Assembly: GCF_027887165.1 (NCBI RefSeq)
Contig: NC_077232.1
Coordinates: 57,737,788 to 57,801,787, forward strand
Length of the DNA stretch: 64,000 nucleotides
Direction of reading: 5' to 3'
Source: Monodelphis domestica
Taxonomy: Eukaryota; Chordata; Mammalia; Didelphimorphia; Didelphidae
The notes under the pieces are model-generated. The model worked only from the letters and a program-made list of their open reading frames with translations, ran no database searches and was not told the origin of the DNA. Positions 47,401 to 58,190 of the stretch are shown here, one piece after another (positions within the stretch are counted from its first letter, which is position 1; each line of letters begins with the position of its first letter). Position numbers and translations under genes: made by a program.

Positions 47401-48370
47401 ATTTTCTTCTATTTTTTCATTCTTTTGATTTGATTTGATTGTTTCTTGATGTCTCATGGAATTATTAGCTTCCATTTGCCCAATTCTAATTTTTAGGAAA
47501 TTATTTTCTTCATTGAGCTTTTGTACCTCTTTTATCATTTCACCAATTCCATTTTTTAAAGAGTCATTTTATTCAGTGAATTTTTGTGCCTCCTTTTACA
47601 TTTGGGCAATTCTTTTTAAGGCATTGTTTTCTTGAATTTTGGAGATCTTTTTCCATTTCTTGTTCTTCCTTTACTGAGCCATTAACTTTTTTTCATGATT
47701 CTCTTGTATCACCCTCATTTCTTTTCTCAATTCCACCCCCTCCTATATGTCTCATTTGATTTAAAAAAATTTTTTTGAGCTCTGATGTGAATTCTTTTGG
47801 GGCATGTCACCATTTTATATTTATCCTTGAGGTTTTTTATGTAGCCATTTGGACATTATTATCTTCTTTGTTTATGTTTTGCTTTGTCCTGTCATCATAA
47901 TATCTTTCTTTGACCATATTCTTTTTTTGCTTATTTTTTTCCTACCTCATTCCATGTTATTTAACTGTATGCTCTATTCCAGGATTAGAGGGGGCACTCT
48001 TCTCAACTTCTTGTGCTGGGGACCCAGGGACCTTGCTGCCTACCTGTTTTGCCCAGATACTGACTATTTTGAACTGTACTACCCTTTTACTCCCATAAAA
48101 CAGACATTTCCTGCTGACCTTCTAAGTTGTCTTGCTCAGGAAAATTGTTTCACCCCAAACTTTGGTTGGTTCAGTTACTCCAGAATTCATTTTGGGGCAT
48201 TTAAAAATAGTTGTTTGAAGTTGAATTTGGGAGCATTGAGGGAGTTCCTGTCTTATTCCATCATCTTCACTAATTCTCCAGGTTTAATTATCTTATCCAT
48301 TTTGCCACTCTTTTGTTTAATTGGACTGTTTAATCTATTCATATTTAAGATTTAGATTTTTCTAGGTTTT
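47401..48370 (-). mobile_element. L1 ORF1-like coiled-coil and 5' UTR region
   Basis: Repeated antisense Glu/Lys-rich heptads (from CTAATTTTTAGGAAATTATT to CCATTTCTTGTTCTTCCTTT) resemble 27700-28000. 47960-48350 is 5' UTR-like. The 168-codon plus-strand frame over this part is a shadow. Confidence 0.55.
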
Positions 48371-48765
48371 TTCTTTTTCTTTTAAATAATTTTTACTATT
48401 ATTACTTTTGCTGAGAATACTTTGATTTTAGTCTAATCATATCATCTTCCTCATTCCTCTTTCTCTGCCCATCCAAATTTTGTTGAATTTATTTAAATTA
48501 CTGATTTCTCTTCATCTCTTTCTCTAGACAGAAAGACAGACTTTCTCTGTCATATTGAGCAAGAAAGCTTTGATCAGTGTGATTTTGGATATAAGAATTT
48601 GATCTCTCCTTAAAAACAAAACCAAAAATAATAACCTCAAAATATTTGAGGAATACTTTCATAACTTGATTGTTTTATTAATCTACCTTTCTTATATTTT
48701 GGTTGTTGAGGGTGTTTACAAATGAAATATTCTGTACATTTCTTTTTTTTGTCATCATTGTTTTT
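48371..48765. other. No gene or clear repeat seen
   Basis: AT-rich unassigned sequence. Confidence 0.45.
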
Positions 48766-49395
48766 TTAGGAATGCATTCCCCATGCCTAGAATGCCCCTC
48801 TCCGTATTTCCACTTCTTGGAATTCCTAGCCTCCTTAAAACAACTTTTTTAAAGCCTATCTCTGGTATTTACTTTGTATATAATATGTTTAGATCTACTT
48901 ATACATGTAATTGGTTCTCCCAAAAGATAGCAAAGTCAGGAAAGTTAATTTGTCCTCATGACCTCATCACTGCCTCTTAAAATCTTTAGCTACTTTCAGG
49001 TTTCAGCTCGGTGCCAAACTTGATAGAAGACATTTCCCATTTTTCATAGCTGTTAATGTTCCCTTCCTTAACAAATGCTTTTGCATTTAAAGATTTGTTT
49101 AAATCTTGTATTCCATACCTGCTCCCATAGCATAATGTAGGTTCTTTGGAGGCAGGTAATATTTTTCATTTTATCTTTGTATTTACAGCACTTAGCACAG
49201 TATCCTGCATATGACAGGAATTGAAAAAATACCCAACAAATTAAATTGAGTAATTGATGTGAACTTCCCATCATGGAAAGAATAAAGGGTTATGGTTTCA
49301 TATTCTACCTCTCATAAGAACATTTTTGTGTTTGTATCTTCACTTCTAGTAGAATATAGGCATTTAATAAATATTTCTTGATTCATTAATTGGTG
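48766..49395 (+). repeat. L2 3' end and possible third copy of the receptor upstream segment (copy B)
   Basis: GGAATGCATTCCCCATGCCT, CTTAAAATCTTTAGCTACTT and TTGGAGGCAGGTAATATTTT are L2. Beyond the L2 end, 49250-49310 (CTTCCCATCATGGAAAGAAT, AAAGGGTTATGGTTTCA) still aligns with 51120-51170, so the match is not only a shared repeat. Confidence 0.6.
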
Positions 49396-51110
49396 GTATG
49401 TAGCATGACAACTTTACCCTCCCTCTCCCTCTGCCTTGATGCTTTTTCCTTTCCAGACTATAGCACCATATTTTTGGTTTTCCTTTCCTGACTTCTTTTT
49501 TAATAATTCTTCAGTGAATACATTAAGTAATGCCTTAGGTTCTCTGTGTAGTCACACTTTCTATAATCCCTCCTTTGGCAATCTCAACTATCAGCCTCTC
49601 TGCTTAATATATGCTTGTGTTTTCAAAGCTGACCCCTTCTTTGAACTCAAAACAACCCACATGACTTTTCTACCTGGATGTCCATTTGAGACCTTAAAAC
49701 CAACTTACATAAAACCAAGCCCCTCATTTTTGCACCAAAGTCATTTATTTCCACTTCTATTCAAAATTTAATGTTGTCCTTCTATTCTCTTCTCCCTCAT
49801 TTGAATCCATTCAGTAGTTAAATACTGTCCATTCTACCTCCCTAATAGCCCTTCAGCAATCCTGTCCACTCCAATTTTCCCATTGCTCTTTTTCCTATTG
49901 ATAGCAGCCTACTTAGACCTTAGTTGCCTCCTAACTGGTCTATTCTCATGGCCTTCTGAAAGGACTTCCTACTCATTCTCTCCTGCCACTAATCAGTCAT
50001 CCAACTGCTAGAATAATTTTCATCATGTTTACTTGTAAGTCATGTCACGTCACTGTGCTGCTCCAAATCTACAAGGTGCCTGGAGATAAAGATTCATGTT
50101 GACTGAGAACATCAATATTTTTAAAATATTTGCTATTGGGTGGATGGTAAAGTGATCTGGCAGATGACAAAATTTCCAGTGAATTTGATCAATGTATTTA
50201 GTGGAACTGAATAATTCAGGTTAAAATAAACCTCAAAGATTTTATTCTAATATTCTAGCCAATTTCTGCAGCCTCCACTTTGCCTGTGTCACTGCAGTCA
50301 CAATGAGTAGATATAGATCTCTAAGTTGAATAGCAAAGGTCAGGGGAGAGCTTTATTTTTCTCATATTGAAACAAACAGAATAAATTGATCCCTTGGGAA
50401 ACCTCAGAGACATAAGTATGATATTTAGGGCCACAATTAACCCATCAGAATAAACCAAGTATATGTCATTGTTAATGACTAATGGGTATTTCCAAGGAAG
50501 TAAACTAAGGAACTTCTGGGAATCAGTCCCCAAATACTTGAAAATTCAGCATAAATAGGATATGTCATTAACTATATTTCCTTGAATGATTTCTCATTCA
50601 AAAAGGTAGGTTTGGTGGAACAATATTCTGTTTGCTCTGCCCATGTTGAGATCCATTTAATTATTGATTTCATGTACTAATGGAAGGGAAGAGGGATATA
50701 GAAAATCTTTTAATAGTTGTCTTTTTGTATGGGCACAGAGAATTCTATCTCCCCCTTGGTAGCTTTATGTAGGCTCTCTCCTTTTGGGGAGTACAGTTCT
50801 TTCTCATACATTTTTCCTTAGCTCAGTCTCTTAGAATCCTTAGCTGTCTTCAAGACATAGCTAAATGTTCTTCCCTATAGAAGGCATTTTCCATTCTCCA
50901 TAGGTGCAAGTGTTTTCTCTCTCTTAACAAATGATTTTGCATTTAAATATCTGTGTAAATGTTGAACTTCTCCCCTCTCCCAGGATGTAACTTTTTTGAG
51001 GGCAGGTGGTATTTTTCCTTTTACCTTTATTTTGCTGACACCCATCCTAGTATCTCACACATAGTAGGAACTGGGGGGGGGATGGTCTTTTTAAAATTTG
51101 ATTGAACAAT
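49396..51110 (+). repeat. Receptor duplication unit, copy C (upstream of the second receptor)
   Basis: Aligns in order with 33.0-33.7 kb and 35.1-35.8 kb, without the L1, MIR/THER1 and CTA insertions of copy A. It contains the EBF/homeodomain candidate promoter and ends with an L2 3' end (50825-51080) carrying a G run at 51073-51080. Confidence 0.7.
50381..50612 (+). promoter_or_regulatory. Candidate olfactory receptor promoter with perfect EBF/Olf1 site (copy C)
   Basis: AAATTGA (50383-50389) abuts a perfect EBF palindrome TCCCTTGGGA (50390-50399). A TATA-like CATAAATA lies at 50550-50557 and AAAAAG|GTAGG has its GT at 50606. It aligns with 35231-35455 upstream of the first receptor. It is 4.1 kb upstream of the second coding exon, a normal distance for an OR start site. 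The short implied exon (about 20-30 bases) is the weak point. Confidence 0.52.
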
Positions 51111-52060
51111 TTAAGTAAATTTCCCAATGTGAAAAGGACAAAGGGGTGTAGTTTCAAGTCCTAATTTTGTTGTATCACTTTGTATAAGTCACTAGACATT
51201 TCCAAGACTCTATTTCCTCATCTGTAATGTAGGAAAATTAGTATTTGCCTTACTTACCTCACAGAATTGTTGTGAGGATGAAAGGATAAATTGTACATAA
51301 AGTAATTTATTATGATAAAGTTCAGTTCATATAAATATCATGTAGTGTTATTGCTATTAGTTGGTAAGAACTTATACTTTATTTTGGAAGACTTTGTTCT
51401 GCAGAATATTTTTAAATAGTTTTTTACTGTGTGATGGATTAGTATTAGCTTGTCTTTTCTGAGAATGTGGTATAGAGAAAAGAACATTGGGTTTGGAATC
51501 CCGTGACCTGGTTCCACTTCTGACCTCTTCCATTCTTCTGCCATATAGAAGTCATTTACCCTCTCTAGGTCTTATTCTTCTCATCTGTTACATGAGATAA
51601 CTGGACTAGGTGACCTTAGCAGTCCCTTGAAGCTCTAAAACAATGGACAAGAATATTGACAAGAATAGGAAACAATGTGCTAGATGTGTGAGATGGGAGA
51701 GCCAGCCCTGCATCAAAATTGTGGCAAAATAATTTACAAGCATATAAATGAAAGGTTTGTTATTTTTCAAAATCCATTCATTAAGACAGGTGCCCTGGTT
51801 GCAGGGTTTCATTGCTTTTTTGTATCATGGCTACTTTTGCATACTGATGAAATATAAGGATCTCTTCTCAGAATAAAAGTTTGTTTACTACATTCATCAT
51901 AATTGAAAGAAATTTGAAATTTCAGTTAGAGGTTAATACAAATAAACATATGATTTTTTCTGTCCAAGTTTATGGATCCCTTTAAATCTGTCCATGGGCT
52001 TCTGGGGTTTGGTGGACTTTGCACTAAGAACCCTTATTCTAGATGTATGATTCTTTGATC
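51111..52060 (+). repeat. Two MIR SINEs and an old repeat
   Basis: 51135-51350 (AAGTCACTAGACATTTCCAA, CTCACAGAATTGTTGTGAGG) and 51465-51650 (GAACATTGGGTTTGGAATCC, AACTGGACTAGGTGACCTTA) are MIRs. 51820-52050 has TTTATGGATCCCTTTAAATC and CACTAAGAACCCTTATTCTA, the family near 3950-4147. Confidence 0.65.
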
Positions 52061-53000
52061 CGTATCACAAAGCTGTAAACCTAACTCAAAACTGTTATTG
52101 AGGCTAATCAACTGAAAAAACCAATGTTCCTCTCCTATTACTTCAGACAAAGCATATTTCCTTTTGGGGAAGATACCTGCCTCTCCCTATCTAAAAGCAA
52201 GTAATGGAGGAGCAAAAAATAAAGGCAATATAAAAACATTAGAGTAATAGTCCTGTAGAAAGAAATATAACCCAATGACATCTTTTCATGTTTATATTTT
52301 GGGTTGAAAGAAAACAGTCAAACAGAATGATAAGCCTGCAATTAGTTGCTTCCTTTGACTGGATCCTTGGAGCTAGGTAATTTTGTTCTCCTAATGTCAG
52401 CCTGAACCAAAAGTGTGATCTATATTTACATACTAGATTTTTTTAGGTTCAATTCAGTTAAATAACTATTTTGTCCAGGTCAGGCTGAAGGTAGGGTGGG
52501 AAGAGCAATATAGTCTTGGTTACGCTAAATAACCAGTTTGGGAGGCATCGGTAAATATCCACAATGAAAAAGATGGCCTTTCCTCTTCACCTAGTTTGAT
52601 GCCCTTGTTCACTGATACCTTAATTGTGTTATTATTTAATTTGGGGGTAGAGACCAATATTGAATTTGCCATGTATATTCCTAAGAATTGCTCTGGTATT
52701 GGTCAGTTTTATTAATCTGTGAAATTGACACCTCTTCTTACTAAAGGACAGTTTAGATCACCCAAGTCACATAATCTTCCACACCTAGAGGCACTTTATA
52801 ATCTACCACAGATTTTCTAAATGATCACTATAAAAGAATCGTATGTATATGTATTTAGGATTAACTTAACATTCAAGTCTTTGATTTAGAATGTAAGCAC
52901 TTCTGGGGCTAATAGCTATATTCACATAATAAATGAACACTCATAGTAGAAGATGGGATTCATGTTATATGCTTTCCAAAAACAAAATTAGAAGCTCAAT
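52061..53000. other. No gene or clear repeat seen; presumed receptor intron
   Basis: Unassigned sequence between the candidate upstream exon and the coding exon of the second receptor. Confidence 0.45.
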
Positions 53001-53905
53001 ACTAGAATGGAAAGGTCTCCTGGATATGAATAGGAAATGTCTTTATAGTAATTGGAGGTATCCAGTAATGAAATTGGCTTCCTGGTACATTCATGTGCCC
53101 TCCATTACAGAACATGCAAGGAGAGGCTGGATGTCCATCTGTTGGGTTACTATGGAAGAATGAATTGAGTGAGAGGAGAGCCTGGATAACATTGGATGTC
53201 CTCACAGGCTATAAAATTATATGCTTCTATGGTCAAGCATAGGACAAAGAACAAGGAAACCAAATTCCCAGTCATGGGATCATAGAAGTAGAGGCAGAAG
53301 AGACCATTGAGGATCATCTAGTTCAATGTAGTTATTTTACACTTGAAGACTGAGGACATGACTTAGGAGTTAACCGACTTGTCCTAGGGCACATAAGCAT
53401 TAGTGACAAGTGGGATTTGAACACAGGTCCTCTAAACACTTGCTATAGCACCATGCATCTCTATTAACTTTCTGAAGTTTTCTCATAGATTAAAGGCAAA
53501 CTGAAACTACATACACCTAAGGTTTAGTATATTATGGCAGAGATTCTTTTCATATATGGATTGGGCTAGATAGACACTGAGGTCCCTTCTAACTCTCAAA
53601 TTCTGTAAAATGCTAGGTTGGCATTTGGAAAAGGATAGAAACATGGAGAAAAAGACCAGCAAAATAAATAATTAAAAAGAAGTAAAGGAGTTTTCTTCTG
53701 CTTTAAAAAAATCAAGACTGTAGAGTTAGAGTAGGAAGGCAACTTAGAGGTCATATAATCCAAATCCTCATTTTGTAGATGAGAAAGCTGAGATTTAGAC
53801 AGTTTGCATGATTAATCTATGGTCACACGGATAACAAACATCTATCAGATCCTTTGGCTTCAAGTCCTCAGTGCCTTTTCACCCACACACACACATACAT
53901 GCACA
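53001..53905. repeat. CR1/L3 fragment, two antisense THER1-class SINEs and a short CA repeat
   Basis: 53095-53230 (GAGAGGCTGGATGTCCATCT) is CR1/L3 plus. 53275-53460 and 53715-53880 are antisense THER1-class (GGATTTGAACACAGGTCCTC; TTTTGTAGATGAGAAAGCTG). CACACACACA lies at 53884-53894. Confidence 0.6.
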
Positions 53906-54207
53906 GAGCTCCCCTTTCTCTAGCCCTAAAAGGAAAAAATCATGTTCTCTTGGTTGATTTTCTTATAGTTCCCCATAATTCATTGCTGGTCTACATAGTT
54001 TCTATGCCAAAAAATTAGAATGGATCATGATGAAAGTAGTAATATGTGGACAAAACATTTTTCTTGGATTTTTTTCAATATGAAAGGGAAATATAGGCTA
54101 GAAAGAAAATATGGAAATATGCTTTTTGTGTTTAATACCAGTTTCCTAGTAGTCCCATTCCAGTATATGCTTCAACTGGAACCAACACTGTCAAGAAAGG
54201 AAATGAC

Positions 54208-54428
54208 GGAGGCAGCTGGGTAGCTCAGTGGATTGAGAGCCAGTCCCAGAGACGGGAGGTCCTAGGTTCAAATCTGGCCTCAGTCACTTCCCAGCTATGT
54301 GACCCTGGGCAAGTCACTTGACCCCCATTGCCTAGCCCTTACCACTCTTCTGCCTTGGAGCCAATACATAGTATTGACTCCAAGATGAAAGGTAAGGGCT
54401 TTAAAAAAAAAAGAAAAAAGAAGAAAAA
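54208..54428 (+). mobile_element. Young marsupial SINE (SINE1-like) with 15-bp target duplication
   Basis: GGAGGCAGCTGGGTAGCTCA...GTCACTTGACCCCCATTGCC...poly-A/AGAAAA tail. AAGAAAGGAAATGAC flanks it at 54193-54207 and 54429-54443. It inserted in the presumed intron just upstream of the second receptor and is absent from the first. Confidence 0.94.
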
Positions 54429-54478
54429 AAGAAAGGAAATGACATGGTATTAAATTGCTCCAACTTTGAGTTTCAATC

Positions 54479-54506
54479 TTCATTTTTGTCATAGCAGGAA
54501 TCAGAC
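54479..54506 (+). promoter_or_regulatory. 3' splice acceptor and 9-nt 5' UTR exon start of the second receptor
   Basis: Tract CTTCATTTTTGTCATAGCAG followed by nine exon bases and the ATG. It aligns with the acceptor of the first receptor and marks where the presumed upstream noncoding exon is joined. Confidence 0.75.
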
Positions 54507-55451
54507 ATGGAATTTAAGCCATCGGAAAACTACACTGCAGTGATCGACTTCCTCATTCTGGGATTAACGGATGATCCCTTTCTTTGTGTCATTCTCTTTT
54601 TGTTATTTATGGGGATATATTTATTCACTGTAATGGGAAATTTCTGTACAATCATTCTAATTAGGCTGAGTCCCCAGCTTCACACGCCCATGTACCTCTT
54701 TCTGAGTCATTTGGCTTTTGTCGATGTTGGGTATTCCACATCTGTTACACCTAACTTGCTAGTGAATTTCATGGTGGAGAAAAACATCATTACTTATCCT
54801 GGATGTGTAACCCAATTATGTTCCCTTGTCACCTTTGGGGCCACAGAGTCCTTCTTACTTACATTCATGGCATATGACCGCTACATGGCCATTTGTAACC
54901 CATTGCTTTACTCTGTGAAAATGTCTGATCAGGTCTGCTCTCTCTTAATCATGACTTCCTATGCTGGTGGCTGTTTGAATGGGGTAACTTATACAGGATG
55001 TTTATTGAATTTATTCTTCTGTGGCCCTAATGTAATCAATCACTTTTTCTGTGACTTCTCTCCTTTGGTAAAACTTTCCTGTCATCATGTCTTTATAGCA
55101 GAAATACTTCCTGCTATCTACTCAGCAATAATAATAGCTATAGCTCTTATAACCATCGCCATCTCCTATCTGTACATCTTCTTCACCATTCTCAATATGA
55201 ATTCAACAGAAGGAAGACACAAAGCCTTCTCCACTTGTACCTCTCACCTCACTGCAGTCACTCTTTTCTATGGAACCATTATATTCATTTACGTGATGCC
55301 TACATCCAGCTACTCCACAGATCAGAACAAAGTGGTGTCCATCTTCTATATTGTGGTGATCCCAATGTTGAACCCCATGATCTATAGCCTGAGGAACAAA
55401 GAGATTAAAGATGCCTTAAAAAGGCTAGTTAGTAATAAAAGACATTCTTAA
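54507..55451 (+). CDS. OR5P-like: Olfactory receptor, class II, OR5P-like (second copy)
   Basis: Second intact 314-codon odorant receptor, in tandem with the first. By eye about 41 residues differ, roughly 87% identity. Differences gather in the N-terminus, TM1, the TM2/loop 1 region (FW to VG, GA to SV), TM3-TM4 and loop 2; the cytoplasmic side and TM6-TM7 are almost unchanged. This pattern suits altered ligand preference under retained signalling, which is inference. NYT (8-10), [16 protein letters not shown] (121-130), KAFSTCTSH (239-247) and PMLNPMIY (286-293) are all kept. The start is fixed by a splice acceptor at 54496-54497, nine bases before an ATG with G at -3 and G at +4, exactly as in the paralogue. 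A young SINE sits 64 bases upstream of that acceptor, inside the presumed intron. The 3' flank shares an old MIR with the first gene. Confidence 0.96.
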   Translation: MEFKPSENYTAVIDFLILGLTDDPFLCVILFLLFMGIYLFTVMGNFCTIILIRLSPQLHTPMYLFLSHLAFVDVGYSTSVTPNLLVNFMVEKNIITYPGCVTQLCSLVTFGATESFLLTFMAYDRYMAICNPLLYSVKMSDQVCSLLIMTSYAGGCLNGVTYTGCLLNLFFCGPNVINHFFCDFSPLVKLSCHHVFIAEILPAIYSAIIIAIALITIAISYLYIFFTILNMNSTEGRHKAFSTCTSHLTAVTLFYGTIIFIYVMPTSSYSTDQNKVVSIFYIVVIPMLNPMIYSLRNKEIKDALKRLVSNKRHS

Positions 55452-56110
55452 TCATTGGAAAGTCAACAATTTTAATTAAACAAGATTCTTATAAAACACA
55501 TCAGGAAATGCCATCATTTGGACAATACTATTTAATGGACAGAGTATTAGACTAGCCATCAAAAGATTTGAGTTTTAGTCTCAACTATGTTATTGCCTAA
55601 TTGTCTGGCCTCGGGAACAGGTAAGTTACTCTCACTGTTCCTCAGTTTCATCTCTAGCATTAAGAATTTGGTGTAAGTGGTCTTTAAAGTTTATTGTATA
55701 TTTTTAAAAGTGCCAGATTGGGAATCAAAGTGCCTAGATCCAAATCTTGGCTTTACCATTTCCTATCTTTGTAACCAAAAAGTTAACGACAACAATTAAC
55801 ATTTGTATAGCTCCTGCTGTGTGCCAGGCACTCTGTTAAGAGCTTTACAACAAACCTGGGAGGTAGGTGCTATTAATATTTCCATTTTACAGATGAGGAA
55901 ACTGGGTCAAACAAAAGTTAAGTGATTTGCCCAGGATCAAGAAGCTAGTATCTGAGGCAAGATTTTAACTTGGGTCTTCCTCACTACAAACATAATGCTC
56001 TTACCACTGTACTGCTTTACTTTCTCTGGGCCCTAGTTTCCTCATTTATAAAATGATTATGTGGCATCAAATATTCCTCAGTTCTAAATCTGTGACTCTC
56101 TGATCCTTCC
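55452..56110 (+). repeat. Receptor 3' flank: MIR copies, one split by an antisense THER1-class SINE
   Basis: 55540-55690 is the MIR shared with the first receptor. 55700-55785 and 56015-56105 are halves of another MIR. Between them an antisense SINE reads TGCTGTGTGCCAGGCACTCT, TTTTACAGATGAGGAAACTG and GATTTGCCCAGGATCAAG. Confidence 0.75.
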
Positions 56111-56425
56111 ATTTCTAGACATTCTATGGCATGTCTTACATTAATAAATTGCAATTTTTTAAAAACATTTTCATATCTGTTTCATTTGATCTTTGCAATA
56201 ACCTTTTCTGACCATGTTGTCATTCTCAAAATATTCCAGTGTCTCCCTCCTATATCTACAACCCCAAATAAAGGACTTTGGCATTTAAAGTCCTTCACAA
56301 ACTGATCTCTTACTGTTTTTCCAGTGCTTTTACAGACTATTCCCCTCCCCAGCATCTGTGAACTAGATATATATATGAGAGTGTCCCTGTTGTTTCTCAG
56401 TCATAACACATCATCCCCCTACTCC
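56111..56425 (+). repeat. L2-type fragment
   Basis: AATAAAGGACTTTGGCATTT, AAAGTCCTTCACAAACTGAT and CCAGTGCTTTTACAGACTAT match the order of the L2 3' region. Confidence 0.5.
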
Positions 56426-56429
56426 CTGA

Positions 56430-57110
56430 CTTTTACTGGCATTTTATAAGCAGTGGCATGGAAAAAATAAGATCAGAGACTTCTAGGAAGATGGAGGAAA
56501 GCCTTCATTCAGAATGATGCCTGAGCCCAAAAGAGAGACTTGCTAACCACTTGGCCCCATCTCTCATAAGGCTTCTGCTAGCCCTTTCTGGAAGTCAGGT
56601 GCAAAAGATGAAGTTCAGAAAGATGGTGGACTCCTCTCCATGAATCACTAAGATGGAGTCAGGGAGCCTTTCCATCAAAACAAATTAAGTTTCATGTTCC
56701 CAACCTAATTCCCATTTCAGATAGATAGAATTGAAACAGCCTTTGTTTCAACTGGTTAAAAGGTTACAGGATTTGCAGACAGACTGAACTGAAACAGTCT
56801 TTGTGTTGATTGATAAAAACCCACTTGAATAATTAGTATAATTGGTTTTGTAAATTGTGAGGTCCAATTAGCTAGCTTTCAAGATAAGATTGTAACACTC
56901 TAGTAACTAGCCAAAGATGAACCAGGGAAGGACCATTTTGCATCAGGGCCAAGGATATGCCTATTCCCATACATTGTACTTGCTGGCTGGCTGTAACCCA
57001 TTCTCTGAGGGTGAAATAAAAAATCCTTTGACACACTGATGTCATGGTTGTTCCTCTCATCAGGGACTGGATTTCTGCCCCACTGGCAACCAATGGCATC
57101 CTACCTAATA
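56430..57110 (+). mobile_element. Possible solo LTR of an endogenous retrovirus (fossil)
   Basis: Single-copy, moderately GC-balanced block with a polyadenylation-type AATAAA near 57016 followed by an R/U5-like stretch ending CTGCCCCACTGGCAACC. No internal viral genes are seen next to it. Ends, family and age are uncertain. Confidence 0.4.
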
Positions 57111-57299
57111 TGCATGTGCTGAATAAGGGGTTACATTTTTATGTTAATTGCACACTTTCCTTGCTTTGTCCATAATCTAGCAATTTTATTTCTAGTTTTT
57201 CTCTTTGAAAACTATCCTGTTTTTCTGATCATTTTCAGTTCACATATTTCTAAAGACTAGTTCACATAATCTCATGTGTAATTGTGCTTGTATGTGAAA

Positions 57300-58190
57300 T
57301 GAATACAAATGTTTTTGATAATCTGAACATTTTTTGGCATTGCCCTCTTTTAGGATTGGGATATAAACCTATCTTTTCCAATATATTGGTCACTGTTCAA
57401 TTTTCCATATTTGCTGGCATTTTTAATACCATCATCTTTTAGGATTTTAAAAATCCCTAGCCTTATTTTTTTAAATGCTTGCTAAGACCCACTTGATTTC
57501 ATTCTCTGGGATGTCTGACTTTAGATTAGTGATAACATTATCATGATTATCAATGCTGTTGAGATCTTTCTTGTCTAGTTATTCTGAAAATTCTTGGCAT
57601 TTCTCCTTAATATTTCCTACTGTTAAGTTCCTACCATTTTATCATGTCCATTTTTTGTATGACATAAGCCCTTAATAACTCTATTTTTCTTGAAAAGATC
57701 CATTGTCTTTCCCATTCTGTTGTTTTATTCTTCTAGTTCCTTGCATTTCTCATTTAAGAAAACCTTTTTATCTCTCCTTGCTATTCAGGTAGTTATATAT
57801 TTCCTTTTCTCCTTTACCTTTCACACTCCTTTCCTTAATGATTTGTATAGTCTCATCAAACAGCCATTTTGCTTTCTTGCTCTTTTTTTCCCCTCTGGAA
57901 TATTGTTGTTGTTGGGGGGGGGGGGGGAAGGGTTGTTTGTTTGTTTTGCTGCTTCCTATGCAATATAATGAACTTGTGTCCATAGTTCTTCAGGCAAATC
58001 TAATCCATTAACTCTATTCATTACTTCCATTTCATATTCAAAAGGTATGTTATGTAGGTCATAACTATATGGTCTGATGCTTTCCCCTACTTTCTTCAAC
58101 TTAACTCTGGATTTTGCAACACGAAGCTCATGATCTGAGCCATAGTCAGCTCCAGGTCTCATTTTAACCAACAGTGTAGAACTTCTAACT
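57300..58190 (-). mobile_element. RTE (BovB-like) LINE fragment
   Basis: The minus strand 58171-57956 encodes MVKMRPGADYGSDHELRVAK, then SRVKLKKVGESIRPYSYDLH and GLDLPEELWTQVHYIA. This corresponds to the end of the RTE endonuclease (GADCGSDHELL phrase) and the following linker. The frame then breaks, and the element is truncated at both ends. A 14-G run lies at 57914-57927. RTE elements supply the machinery thought to mobilise MAR1-type SINEs. Confidence 0.85.

Noticed and set aside
47849-48355. 168-codon plus-strand frame
   Set aside because: Lies antisense to L1 ORF1/5' UTR-like sequence, has a low-complexity hydrophobic start and no recognisable domain or homologue.
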